NCBI RefSeq assembly: GCF_002906155.1
Contig: NZ_MUJK01000002.1
Location: 248,001 to 312,000 of the forward strand
Source: Pseudomonas laurylsulfativorans
GTDB taxonomy: Bacteria > Pseudomonadota > Gammaproteobacteria > Pseudomonadales > Pseudomonadaceae
DNA length: 64,000 nucleotides
Reading direction: 5' to 3'
A program made the position numbers and the translations under genes. Below are positions 17,929 through 25,278 of the stretch, piece by piece; positions within the stretch are counted from its first letter, which is position 1, and every line of letters begins with the position of its first letter. A model generated the notes under the pieces. The model ran no database searches, was not told the origin of the DNA, and saw nothing but the letters and a program-made list of their open reading frames with translations.

Positions 17929-18243
17929 ATGAAAAAACGCGACCTGTTTACAGAGTTGATGCAGGGCGTTGATGAGATGGCGGCTCAACGCGAAGGCAAG
18001 ATTACATTACGCAATACGGTTGTGGAGGACATCCCTGCACCAGAGGTGGGGGCGAAAGAGATCGTTGCGCTACGGGAAAAGCTACACATGTCCCAGGCTG
18101 TTTTTGCCAAGCGAATTCGCACCAGTCCCAGCACCCTGAGAAACTGGGAGCAGGAAAAGTCGAAGCCCAACGCTCAGGCCGCCTTGCTGATCAGGTTGGT
18201 TGAGAAATTCCCGGATATGGTCGATCGACTGGCAGTCGTTTGA
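17929..18243 (+). CDS. Solo HigA/NadS-type antitoxin-like HTH regulator
   Basis: A 104-residue protein with an N-terminal extension and a Cro/C1-type HTH at about residues 45-100 (LREKLHMSQAVFAKRIRTSP...LRNWEQ). The layout MKKRDLFTELMQGVDEM is typical of NadS/HigA2 antitoxins, which normally follow a RelE/HigB toxin gene in the same operon. No toxin frame exists upstream, where there is only a REPIN, nor downstream, where a terminator follows. It is therefore an orphan. A strong palindrome covers its promoter. ACGAGG precedes the ATG. Confidence 0.8.
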   Translation: MKKRDLFTELMQGVDEMAAQREGKITLRNTVVEDIPAPEVGAKEIVALREKLHMSQAVFAKRIRTSPSTLRNWEQEKSKPNAQAALLIRLVEKFPDMVDRLAVV

Positions 18244-18262
18244 TCACATCGTCGAGTATCTG

Positions 18263-18299
18263 AAAAACCCCGCGTTTCAAACGAAACGCGGGGTTTTTT
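18263..18299. terminator. Bidirectional rho-independent terminator
   Basis: AAAACCCCGCGTTTC and GAAACGCGGGGTTTT form a long perfect stem with a four-base loop, an A-run on one side and a T-run on the other. It ends both the HTH gene and the convergent DUF3077 gene. Confidence 0.92.
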
Positions 18300-18302
18300 C
18301 AT

Positions 18303-18581
18303 TCATGCGCGGTTGTTACACGGTGCATCGAGCACCTTCACCACGTCATCGATAATTGCCTTACTCATGTCCTGCAAAAAATGTGAGGCCCAGGCGTGAC
18401 GGTCGGAGTCGCGAACCATGGCGGCGTCTGAGGCGAGCAGTTTGGCCACGTGGAGCAGGTCGGAGGCGTGGTAGAGGGCTTCAATCACCGGGACACCGGC
18501 GTTGATGCGGAACAGCGGTTCGTTGGCGTGGTAGGAGAACGGGGTGAGGCCGATGGTTTTGAGGTCTTGGGGATTGGTCAT
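18303..18581 (-). CDS. DUF3077 family protein
   Basis: A 92-residue cytosolic protein with the DUF3077 layout: a short N-terminus with TIGLTPFSYHANEPLFRINAG split over residues 9-29, followed by helical segments (ALYHASDLLHVAKLLA). The family is abundant in Pseudomonas and of unknown function. A near-perfect AGGAGG precedes the ATG by 8 bases but lies inside a hairpin and overlaps the stop of a 20-codon leader ORF, so translation is probably coupled. It ends at a bidirectional terminator. Confidence 0.82.
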   Translation of the reverse strand: MTNPQDLKTIGLTPFSYHANEPLFRINAGVPVIEALYHASDLLHVAKLLASDAAMVRDSDRHAWASHFLQDMSKAIIDDVVKVLDAPCNNRA

Positions 18582-18584
18582 TGG

Positions 18585-18629
18585 GCTTCACCTCCTGTTG
18601 GGCTGGAGGTTTGGGATGACCGGTGAAGC
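18585..18629 (-). promoter_or_regulatory. Hairpin hiding the DUF3077 ribosome binding site
   Basis: On the mRNA, ACCTCC (18610-18605) pairs with the Shine-Dalgarno GGAGGT (18595-18590) over a nine-base loop. GCTTCA (from 18629) can also pair with TGAAGC (18590-18585). The Shine-Dalgarno of DUF3077 is therefore buried unless a ribosome reading the leader ORF opens it. Confidence 0.6.
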
Positions 18630-18650
18630 GGACAGGTCAATAGCGTGCAT
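18588..18650 (-). CDS. Leader peptide ORF upstream of DUF3077
   Basis: A 20-residue ORF, MHAIDLSASPVIPNLQPNRR, with its own GGAG 8 bases before the ATG. Its TGA stop overlaps the AGGAGG of the DUF3077 gene, so a terminating ribosome sits in the hairpin that hides that site. The open frame continues upstream to 18815, but only from a TTG and through a strongly folded segment, so I prefer the short version. The role is inferred from position, not known. Confidence 0.45.
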   Translation of the reverse strand: MHAIDLSASPVIPNLQPNRR

Positions 18651-18662
18651 TGGCAATACTCC

Positions 18663-18800
18663 AGAAATCAAAGTAGAGCCGCCACGTTCGTTCTCAGGCG
18701 AATGGGTGGCAGCTATGCGCAGGCTGAGAAACCGGTTGCACGACCCGGCAGACCCGAAGGTCTCCCACGCACAGCCGCCATTGCACGAAATGCGGGCATA
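18663..18800 (-). ncRNA. Structured RNA element (C4-like three-way junction) upstream of DUF3077
   Basis: On the minus strand an outer imperfect stem joins AATGGCGGCTGTGCGTGGG (18782-18764) to the segment 18729-18701. It encloses a perfect AGACC-UUCG-GGUCU hairpin (18763-18750) and a CCGG/CCGG hairpin (about 18747-18732). Two inner hairpins under one stem resemble the phage C4 antisense RNA family, which represses a downstream gene in cis. The link to C4 is from memory of the fold, not a database search. Confidence 0.4.
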
Positions 18801-18964
18801 AAAAAACGCCAACAATCGTGATTTGGGCGCTAGTGCGCGTGCAGTTTACCCGGGTTCTCAGGCCCGGTCGCTGAATTGGCAGCGACGGGGGGCGAAGTTA
18901 GCCGGCAAGGATGAGGTCGGCAATCGTAGCGATCTGGTGGCCGGGGATGGCCGGGACACCACAA

Positions 18965-19060
18965 CCCCTGTGGGAGCGGGTTTGCCCGCGATGGCGGTGT
19001 TTCAGGCGATATTGATGCTGGATGTGACGGCCTCTTCGCGGGCAAGCCCGCTCCCACAAT
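18965..19060. repeat. REPIN (inverted REP pair)
   Basis: TGTGGGAGCGGGTTTGCCCG and GGGCAAGCCCGCTCCCACA in opposite orientation, with the same spacer motif (TTCAGGCGATAT...TGTGACGGCCT) as its two neighbours. Confidence 0.85.
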
Positions 19061-19098
19061 GGTTAGTGGTCATCGCGGATACCGGGCACGACGCTGGT

Positions 19099-19194
19099 CC
19101 CCTGTGGGAGCGAGCCTGCTCGCGAAGGCAGTGTGTCAGGCGACATGGATATTGGCTGTGACGGCCTTTTCGCGAGCAGGCGCGCTCCCACAGG
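19099..19194. repeat. REPIN (inverted REP pair)
   Basis: A third copy of the same REPIN subtype. Similarity to the copy at 17735 continues beyond the REP on both sides (ACGACGCTGG before, GGATCGGTGA after). Confidence 0.85.
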
Positions 19195-19209
19195 ATCGGT
19201 GACTGTCAG

Positions 19210-20628
19210 TTATTTATTTTGTGTGTCGAGCAACCGGAAAAACCGCTCCCGCACCTGCAAGCTGTCGCTGTGCGCCACGTTGAAGCGCAGGAACTGACTG
19301 GCATTCGGCCCTTTGCTCAGCAAGGTGCCCGGCGCCAATACCATATTGTTCTCCAGCCCCTGGCGAGCCAGATTTTCGGCATGCAAGCCCTCCGGCAACC
19401 GCGCCCATATGAACACGCCTTCGCCGGGCAACGAGGAAAGTGAACAACCAGCCTGCGCCAACCAACCCGCCACACGACTATTGGACTCATACAACCGATC
19501 CACCGTGCGCCGCGCGTGTTTGGCATAGCTGCCATCGCTGAGCATGGTGCAGGTGATCTGCTCCGCCAGCTCCGACGTTACGCCGCCGCAGGCCATTTTC
19601 AGGGCAACCATCCGCGCCGCCAATTGCGGTGACAGCACGGTGTAGCTGACCCGGCTGTTGGCGGTCAGGGTCTTGGAGAAGCCCGACACATAACTCACGT
19701 TGTCCAGCCCGCTGGCGGCCAGGCGCGGGGTGCGGCGTTGCTGGATGTCGCAGTACAGATCGTCTTCGACGATGTGGAAGCCATGGCGGTGGCTCAGTTC
19801 CAGCAAGCGGTAGACCTGGGCCGGGGTGAACGAGTGGCCGGTGGGGTTATGCAGGGTGCTGTTGGTCATATACAGCACGGGTTTGTGGGCGATCAGCAGT
19901 TGCTCGAACGCGTCGAGGTCCATGCCGTCGCAATCCCGGGCGATGGTGATGACTTTGGCCCCGTGCAGCGCCAGGTTGGCGTGCATGTTGAAGTAGCAGG
20001 GATCGTCGAGCAGTACGGTGTCGCCGGGTTTGACCAGCAGGCGCATCAGCAGGTCGATGGCCTGCATGGTATTGGCGGTGGTGATGATCTGGTCCACCGG
20101 CGCTTCGATGCCGAAGGTCGCCAGTTTGACCCGCAAGGCCTGGCGCAACGGCAGATACCCACCGGCCACGCCGTACTCGCCCATGCGCAACGACGTTGCA
20201 CGCAAGGTACTGCGCACGGCTTTCTGCAATTCTTCGGCGGGAAGCCACGAGGTCGGCAGAAAGCCGCAGCCAGGGCGCAGCGCGCCGTTGTCCAGCAACA
20301 AGGCGCGACGAATCACGCTGAGGGTGTCCTGAGGTTGCAAGTCCGGGCCGGTGCCACTTTTCAGCGCCGCTTCGGAGCGATGCACGTAATGACCTGAGCC
20401 CTGGCGAGACACCACCAGCCCCTTGGCCCGCATGCGATCCAGGGCATCGACCACAGTGGATTTGCCCACGTTCATCAAGTCGGAGAGTTCGCGAATCGGC
20501 GGCAGCTTGGCGCCGTGGGGCAAGCCGCCCGTGCTGATGGCCTGGGTCAGTTGATCGACGATCTGCTGCACCAGCGGCACGCCGGGCTGGAATTCAATGG
20601 CGGCAATGACTGCACGTTGAACCTGCAT
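19210..20628 (-). CDS. MocR-family transcriptional regulator (GntR HTH plus aminotransferase domain)
   Basis: A 472-residue protein. An N-terminal GntR-type winged HTH (about 12-80: LPPIRELSDLMNVGKSTVVDALDRM split across it) is joined to a class I aminotransferase-like domain that binds PLP through the Lys of VSGFSKTLTAN. MocR proteins sense PLP or amino-compound adducts and often control a divergent gene. Here the divergent gene is the MFS exporter that opens the biosynthetic cluster, and palindromes lie between them. A second MocR protein closes the cluster at 30253. Confidence 0.9.
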   Translation of the reverse strand: MQVQRAVIAAIEFQPGVPLVQQIVDQLTQAISTGGLPHGAKLPPIRELSDLMNVGKSTVVDALDRMRAKGLVVSRQGSGHYVHRSEAALKSGTGPDLQPQDTLSVIRRALLLDNGALRPGCGFLPTSWLPAEELQKAVRSTLRATSLRMGEYGVAGGYLPLRQALRVKLATFGIEAPVDQIITTANTMQAIDLLMRLLVKPGDTVLLDDPCYFNMHANLALHGAKVITIARDCDGMDLDAFEQLLIAHKPVLYMTNSTLHNPTGHSFTPAQVYRLLELSHRHGFHIVEDDLYCDIQQRRTPRLAASGLDNVSYVSGFSKTLTANSRVSYTVLSPQLAARMVALKMACGGVTSELAEQITCTMLSDGSYAKHARRTVDRLYESNSRVAGWLAQAGCSLSSLPGEGVFIWARLPEGLHAENLARQGLENNMVLAPGTLLSKGPNASQFLRFNVAHSDSLQVRERFFRLLDTQNK

Positions 20629-20651
20629 TTTACTGGTCTCTCCGGCAGTAA

Positions 20652-20691
20652 AGTTCGTTGGATTCTATACGAACTTGCCCTGATCAGGACA
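20652..20691. promoter_or_regulatory. Two adjoining inverted repeats in the MocR-exporter promoter region
   Basis: AGTTCGT-N10-ACGAACT is a perfect 7-pair repeat (20652-20675). It is followed at once by TGCCCTGATCAGGACA (20676-20691), a near-perfect palindrome centred on CCTGATCAGG. Both overlap the inferred minus-strand promoter. Confidence 0.55.
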
Positions 20692-20692
20692 A
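20664..20692 (-). promoter_or_regulatory. Sigma70-type promoter of the MocR gene
   Basis: On the minus strand TTGTCC, a 17-base spacer and TATAGA make a good sigma70 promoter about 35 bases before the ATG. Its spacer contains the CCTGATCAGG palindrome, which suggests autoregulation. Confidence 0.55.
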
Positions 20693-20776
20693 GCCTCTCT
20701 CTCTACCATGCCCTTACAGACTTTTCTGAATGTCGGCCTTTGTCGGCGGGCCTTCACCCGGTTCCTGAGGTGCTGC

Positions 20777-21877
20777 ATGAGTGTCGAAACAACGGTCGCG
20801 GTGGCTAAACCGGTCATTAACCTGCGGTTATTCACGATCCGGATCATCACCTCCGTCTCGCTGTTCGCGGTGTTGGGCAAGGCCAACGTCTGGCTCGACA
20901 CCGCCACCAACAGCATCCTGGCCCTTGGTTATCGCGCCTTGTTGCTGCTGTTGCCCCTGACTTTACTGGTGCTTGGCCGTCGCTCCCTGAGCGTCACGCT
21001 GCTGTGTGCCGGCCTTGGCCTGGTGTTGCTGGCGCTGACCAGCAATCAAGGCATGGTGATGTTTGCCGCCGCACTGTTCGCCTACGGCATTGCCATTGCC
21101 GGTTACCTGATCAAAAGCGAAGCGGCGCAGACCAAGGAAGGCGCGGCCTACAACCGCGTGGCCATGAACATGGGCAGCCTGGTGGCCGGTTTGATCCTGC
21201 TGTCGCCACTGCTCACACCCACGATGTTTTTCCTCGGCGCGGCGGCGTTCGTATTGCTGTGCCTGCCGATCGCCCTTGGCGCGACCTTCACCACCGAACC
21301 GCTGGCGGCCCGCCCGGCCACTCAGGCCGCAAGCAACTGGGGCAACAAACTGCCCTGGGTGATTGCCGGGATCATCATGGGCATCAAGCTGTTCGGGGTG
21401 TTCTCGATCCTGCCCCAGGCGATCCTGCTCAAGACCGGCGAGCTGCCGGCCTGGTACGGCTTGATGCTGATCCTCAACAGCGCCGTGGTGGTCTTCGCCC
21501 AGGTGCCCGTGATGAAGCTGATCGAACGCACCGGACGCTTCAAGGTGCTCGCGGTGATCGGAATCATCGTCGGCGGGTTTGCGGTGCTGTCTTCGCCGGC
21601 GGCGTTCCACGTCGAAACCCTCGCCGGGGCACTGATCTGGGTAGCGCTGCTGTCGATCGCCGAATGCGCCTTCAGCTACCTCGATTACTTTTCGGTCAAG
21701 CAAAACAACATGTTCGTCAAGGAAGTGTCCCTGGGGGTAGGGGCCGGGCTGACTGTGTTGATCATGCGAGTGGTGCCGGCGCCGTACAACGCGCTGGTCC
21801 TCGCCGCCATCGGCGCCGGCGGGATCCTGGCCTGGTACTGGCTCAACCGTAAATCCAATGCGTCGCTGCATGACTGA
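20777..21877 (+). CDS. MFS transporter, probable product exporter of the cluster
   Basis: A 366-residue inner-membrane protein with about 11-12 hydrophobic helices. The start MSVETT is chosen because GAGG lies 7 bases before it; the open frame extends 23 codons upstream without a site. It is shorter than a typical 400-residue MFS protein and lacks a clear GxxxDRxGRR loop, having LGRRSL and IERTGRFK instead. First gene of the cluster and divergent from the MocR regulator, so it likely exports the product or gives self-resistance. The substrate is unknown. Confidence 0.78.
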   Translation: MSVETTVAVAKPVINLRLFTIRIITSVSLFAVLGKANVWLDTATNSILALGYRALLLLLPLTLLVLGRRSLSVTLLCAGLGLVLLALTSNQGMVMFAAALFAYGIAIAGYLIKSEAAQTKEGAAYNRVAMNMGSLVAGLILLSPLLTPTMFFLGAAAFVLLCLPIALGATFTTEPLAARPATQAASNWGNKLPWVIAGIIMGIKLFGVFSILPQAILLKTGELPAWYGLMLILNSAVVVFAQVPVMKLIERTGRFKVLAVIGIIVGGFAVLSSPAAFHVETLAGALIWVALLSIAECAFSYLDYFSVKQNNMFVKEVSLGVGAGLTVLIMRVVPAPYNALVLAAIGAGGILAWYWLNRKSNASLHD

Positions 21878-21919
21878 GTCATCGCCGTCGCGGATTTCAC
21901 TTTGCAGGTCGGGGGCATT

Positions 21920-23200
21920 ATGAATACGACGTCATGCGTGGTAGTGGTCGGTTACAACGGTAATCGGGTTCACGACATCCAGAAACTGCGCGAGCTGTGC
22001 AAGTCGCTCTACAACGCCAGGCTCATCCTGCTGGTCGAAAAAATTCAGCCCCATGACGATCAGGTGGCCGATCACGTCTGCAGCACATCGCTGGCCGAGA
22101 AAGATGTGGCAACGTCCCTTGATCTGATAGTTGGGTGCCTGAATGCCGACAGCTGGAAGCTGATCGGCGTTCTGCCATTCTCCGATCGCGGCGTGCTGCT
22201 GGGAGCCGCGCTGGCCAGTCACTTCGGCCTGCCAGGCATTAGCCCGGACGAAGCGCGGGCGGGCTTGGACAAGCAGATCTTTCGCCGGCTCGAAGCAGCG
22301 GCCAGCAGCTCTCCTGAAGAATACCGACCGGTGTTTTCCGCGCGGGTCGAAAGCTTGTCGGAACTGCGCCAGCGCGTCGTCGAACTGGGCGGCAAGGGCT
22401 TCATCAAACCGGCCTGCGAAGGTGCGAGCCGAGGCTGCCGCGTCATCCATCACCCTTCGGAATGCGACGACGCCTGGCTCGCCCTGAAGCCCTACCGCGA
22501 AGGTGGCATCGTCCTTGAAGAGCTGGTGCAGAACGCCCGCGAATACAGTTGGGACTACGTGGCCGGCAGCACCTGGGTGACTGAAAAAACCACGACCGAA
22601 GGCGCCTACCGCGCAGAGATCCAGCAAGTCGTACCCGCACCGCTTCCGGCCGAGGTACAGGCGCGTCTGATGGCAGCCGGTCGGCATATGTCCGATTTGG
22701 TGTCCCGGGACAATGGTGCCTGGCACAACGAAGTATTCCTGCGCAGCGATAACCTGACCTGCGCCGTGGAAACCAACATGCGCCCCGGCGGCATGCACAT
22801 CTGGGACCTGGCCAAGCGCGCCTTCGTCAATTTCGACCCGTGGGAGCGCTGGGTGCGCTGGGCGGTGGAAGGCAAGATCGAACAGCTTGAGCCAGTGGCC
22901 CGCGGCTACTGCGGCATTCGCCTACTCAAAGCACCGGCCGGCGGCATCTTGCGCTCGACGCCTGACATCGAGGCCCTGGCCCGCGCACTGCGTATCGATC
23001 TGGTGGAAGGCCAGTACGCCAAGCGTATCGGCGACTCGGTCAGCGCGCAGATCAAAGACAACTTCTCATTCATCGGCCACATCGTGCTGTTCAACGAACA
23101 CTACGGGCAACTGAGCAACGACCTGTTGCGTCTGGCCGAGGTGATTGAGTCACGCATCGAGGTGACTTGCCTGGCACCGGCCACCCGCGCCGTGTGTTGA
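21920..23200 (+). CDS. ATP-grasp domain ligase
   Basis: A 426-residue cytosolic protein of the carbamoyl-phosphate synthase-like ATP-grasp fold. Visible elements are the pre-domain FSDRGVLLGAALASHFGLPG (about 88-107), the lysine of GKGFIKPACEGASRGCRVI (about 155-173), the adenine-side Glu in VLEELVQN, and the metal-binding AVETNMRPGG near residue 285. Such enzymes join a carboxylate to an amine through an acyl-phosphate, as in L-amino acid ligases (BacD) and D-Ala-D-Ala ligase. It is the only ligase in the cluster, so it probably builds a dipeptide or amide. GGGGG precedes the ATG. Confidence 0.82.
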   Translation: MNTTSCVVVVGYNGNRVHDIQKLRELCKSLYNARLILLVEKIQPHDDQVADHVCSTSLAEKDVATSLDLIVGCLNADSWKLIGVLPFSDRGVLLGAALASHFGLPGISPDEARAGLDKQIFRRLEAAASSSPEEYRPVFSARVESLSELRQRVVELGGKGFIKPACEGASRGCRVIHHPSECDDAWLALKPYREGGIVLEELVQNAREYSWDYVAGSTWVTEKTTTEGAYRAEIQQVVPAPLPAEVQARLMAAGRHMSDLVSRDNGAWHNEVFLRSDNLTCAVETNMRPGGMHIWDLAKRAFVNFDPWERWVRWAVEGKIEQLEPVARGYCGIRLLKAPAGGILRSTPDIEALARALRIDLVEGQYAKRIGDSVSAQIKDNFSFIGHIVLFNEHYGQLSNDLLRLAEVIESRIEVTCLAPATRAVC

Positions 23201-23248
23201 GCAGGCAAGCGCCAACGTTTTTGTATTTCTGATCAGGAGGTTCGATCA

Positions 23249-23743
23249 ATGATCCAGCACATGACCTGCGATGAACGCTTCATCGCCCTGGCCAAAGAGT
23301 TTGGTTATGACATCTACGGCGAAAACACCGCAGGCGGGCATTACGCGCCGCTGATCCGTCATCACGATGAGCTGTACATCAGCGGCCTGGTGCCGCGCAT
23401 GAATGGCAAGATCCATTACCCCGGCCGGGTAGGGCTGGACCTCAACATGGCCGATGCGCAAGCGGCCGCCAGCATCAGTGCGATGCGTGGGCTGGCGTTG
23501 ATCGTCGATGCCATTGGTTCGCTGGACAAGATCAAGTCATTGATCCGGGTAACGGTCTATGTGAAGTCCACGGCGGACTTTGTCGATTTGAGCGAAGTGG
23601 CCAACGGCGCCTCGGATGTGTTCAGTCATGTGCTGGGCGATGCCGGTAAACATACACGCACTACAGTAGGTGTTTATCAGTTACCCAAGAATGCGGCGAT
23701 AGAAGTGGACATGATTGCAGCCTTGCGTCCATCGGTATTGTAA
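23249..23743 (+). CDS. RidA/YjgF/YER057c family protein
   Basis: A 164-residue member of the enamine/imine deaminase family. The catalytic Arg is Arg137 in HTRTTVGVYQLPKNAAIEVDM, and the Glu after it matches Escherichia RidA. RidA hydrolyses reactive enamines made by PLP enzymes. In this cluster it may clear, or use, an imine from the aminotransferase or aminomutase steps. It is longer than housekeeping RidA (about 128), as in biosynthetic subfamilies. AGGAGG lies ahead of the ATG. Confidence 0.88.
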   Translation: MIQHMTCDERFIALAKEFGYDIYGENTAGGHYAPLIRHHDELYISGLVPRMNGKIHYPGRVGLDLNMADAQAAASISAMRGLALIVDAIGSLDKIKSLIRVTVYVKSTADFVDLSEVANGASDVFSHVLGDAGKHTRTTVGVYQLPKNAAIEVDMIAALRPSVL

Positions 23744-23826
23744 GTTGTTGCCCGGCTTTACAGCGCTGAACTGTTAAATTAAGGTTTAGCGCTAAAGTAT
23801 GGGAAGCAAGAAGAAGGGACGTGCGA

Positions 23827-24312
23827 ATGGATAACTTTAAAGGTGCGTTTTATTCATATAAGGATTTTCGTCAAAGCCTGCATCATCGGCCGTTAAGTCC
23901 CAGGGTCTGGAAAGGCAGCGACCTGGCGGGTATGCGTCAGAGTCTTGAAGCCAGCGACGTCGATATTGTCGCGTTGGCTCACGACAGAAGCATCGAGGGC
24001 TGTGAAGTGACACCTGGGATGGCGATCGCCATGCAATGGCTGACCCCCGGCGTGACGCTCAACGGCCATGCCCATTCCTGGTGGCACCTGTTTGTCATCC
24101 AGTGCGGCAGCGGCGTGATGACCCTCGGCGATGCCGATGGCGTCAACGTCAACAGCGGCGACGTGTTGCTAGTACCGGCCTGGACCCGGCATGGCTTCGT
24201 CAACACCAGCAAATACGAGCCTCTGGCGATGCTGAACATGAGCAACATGCCGCAAATGGCATTGCTGTCGAACTTTGCCGACAGCCATGGCCTGATCACC
24301 ACCCAGCCGTAA
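23827..24312 (+). CDS. Cupin domain protein
   Basis: A 161-residue single-domain cupin. Motif 1 contains HAHSWWH (about residues 80-86), giving metal-binding histidines, and motif 2 contains VPAWTRHGF (about 117-125). Cupins of this type are metal-dependent isomerases, dioxygenases or epimerases; the reaction cannot be told. AAGGGA lies 7 bases before the ATG at 23827; a GTG two codons earlier is less likely. The 83-base gap from the RidA gene holds a TTAAATTAA stretch that might be an internal promoter. Confidence 0.78.
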   Translation: MDNFKGAFYSYKDFRQSLHHRPLSPRVWKGSDLAGMRQSLEASDVDIVALAHDRSIEGCEVTPGMAIAMQWLTPGVTLNGHAHSWWHLFVIQCGSGVMTLGDADGVNVNSGDVLLVPAWTRHGFVNTSKYEPLAMLNMSNMPQMALLSNFADSHGLITTQP

Positions 24313-24332
24313 TTCCCCCCACCAGCGCTTTT

Positions 24333-24400
24333 CCGTAGGAGCTGGCTTGCCAGCGATGGCGTTCTTGAGATCGCCATCGCCGGCAAGCCAGCTCCTACGG
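24333..24400. repeat. REP pair (GTAGGAGCTGGCTTGCCAGC type)
   Basis: A long inverted repeat, GTAGGAGCTGGCTTGCC against GGCAAGCCAGCTCCTAC, with a 30-base middle. It lies inside the biosynthetic cluster after the cupin gene and may end or stabilise the upstream transcript. Confidence 0.85.
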
Positions 24401-24491
24401 TTTTTTGTATCCGTCGAACACAATCCCGAGCCTGTCGTTCTAGTGCCAGCGAGATGCTGTTGGCCTGCGCGTTTACCCGCGTAAAACAACT

Positions 24492-24525
24492 TTCTGTATC
24501 GATTGAAACGGATAAATTCTGTATC
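24492..24525. promoter_or_regulatory. Direct repeats TTCTGTATC upstream of the GST-like gene
   Basis: TTCTGTATC at 24492-24500 and again at 24517-24525, 25 bases apart, in an AT-rich stretch 80-110 bases before the ATG at 24602. MocR regulators often bind direct repeats of this kind. Likely a control region for the second half of the cluster. Confidence 0.45.
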
Positions 24526-24601
24526 TATCCAGCCTTCATTCAACTAACTACGATCACTTCAAATGCACGTTAATCCTTGCAGTCGGTAAATGGAGTGTTC
24601 T

Positions 24602-25246
24602 ATGGAAAACAGGAAGCTAAAACTGTATGTCGGCGCCGATTATGTCAGCGCTTTTGCAATGTCGGCTTTTGTGGCGCTCAAGGAAAAGCAACTTTCATTT
24701 GAACTGATTACAGTTGATCTGAAAGCTCGCGAGAACTATCTGGTGGCTTATCGCGATCTTTCGTTGACATGCAAAATTCCAACCTTGGTTCACGAAAGTT
24801 TTGCCCTCTCGGAATCTTCAGCGATTGCCGAATACCTCGAAGAGCTCTCCCCGGGGCATAAAAAACTTTATCCACAGGACTTCCAGCAACGCGCCCGTGC
24901 CCGTCAATTGCAAGCCTGGTTGCGCAGTGACTTGCTGGTGGTGCGCAAGGAGCGGCCGTTTGACCTGGTGTACTTCGGCAAGAAAAACACCGCACTGTCC
25001 GATGAGGCCCAAGCCGCCGTCGAGCGCCTGTTCTTCGTCGCCGACCATTTGCTGGAAGAGGGTGCCGAGCATCTGTTCGGTGACTGGAGCATTGCCGACA
25101 CCGACCTGGCAATCATGCTCAACCGACTGGTTGCCAACGGTGATCCGGTGCCGGCACGGCTCGCGGCGTATGTGCGTCGCCAGTGGGACCGTGACAGCGT
25201 CCGGGCGTGGATGGACATAGAGCGCAAAGCGCCGGCCATCGCCTAA
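24602..25246 (+). CDS. Glutathione S-transferase-like protein (YfcF type)
   Basis: A 214-residue protein with an N-terminal thioredoxin-like GST domain (about 5-85; glutathione-site segment KIPTLVHESFALSESSAIAEYL split over 60-80) and a helical C-terminal domain. It resembles YfcF, which has glutathione-linked peroxidase or transferase activity. In a biosynthetic cluster it may conjugate, isomerise or reduce an intermediate. GGAG stands 6 bases before the ATG. First gene of the second sub-operon, behind direct repeats. Confidence 0.82.
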   Translation: MENRKLKLYVGADYVSAFAMSAFVALKEKQLSFELITVDLKARENYLVAYRDLSLTCKIPTLVHESFALSESSAIAEYLEELSPGHKKLYPQDFQQRARARQLQAWLRSDLLVVRKERPFDLVYFGKKNTALSDEAQAAVERLFFVADHLLEEGAEHLFGDWSIADTDLAIMLNRLVANGDPVPARLAAYVRRQWDRDSVRAWMDIERKAPAIA

Positions 25247-25278
25247 CAACACTCAGGGCAATCACCAGGAGCGCGGCC

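Larger units (their letters stand above)
18816..19209. other. REPIN-filled gap between DUF3077 locus and MocR regulator
   Basis: About 390 bases without a gene. It consists largely of two complete REPINs (listed separately). I see no ORF with a ribosome binding site. The promoter of the minus-strand structured RNA and DUF3077 should lie at about 18810-18900. Confidence 0.6.

Noticed and set aside
18651..18815. The upstream 55-codon part of the leader frame as a 75-residue protein
   Set aside because: It would start at a TTG without a ribosome site and run through a strongly folded RNA. The short ORF from 18650 explains the coupling better.
17735..19194. Clustered palindromes as a CRISPR array
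   Set aside because: Units are REP inverted pairs with imperfect copies and uneven spacing. There are no constant repeats with unique spacers and no cas genes.
19210..20628. MocR protein as a working aminotransferase
   Set aside because: It has an N-terminal GntR HTH domain, so it is a regulator. Aminotransferase chemistry is not expected, though PLP binding is.
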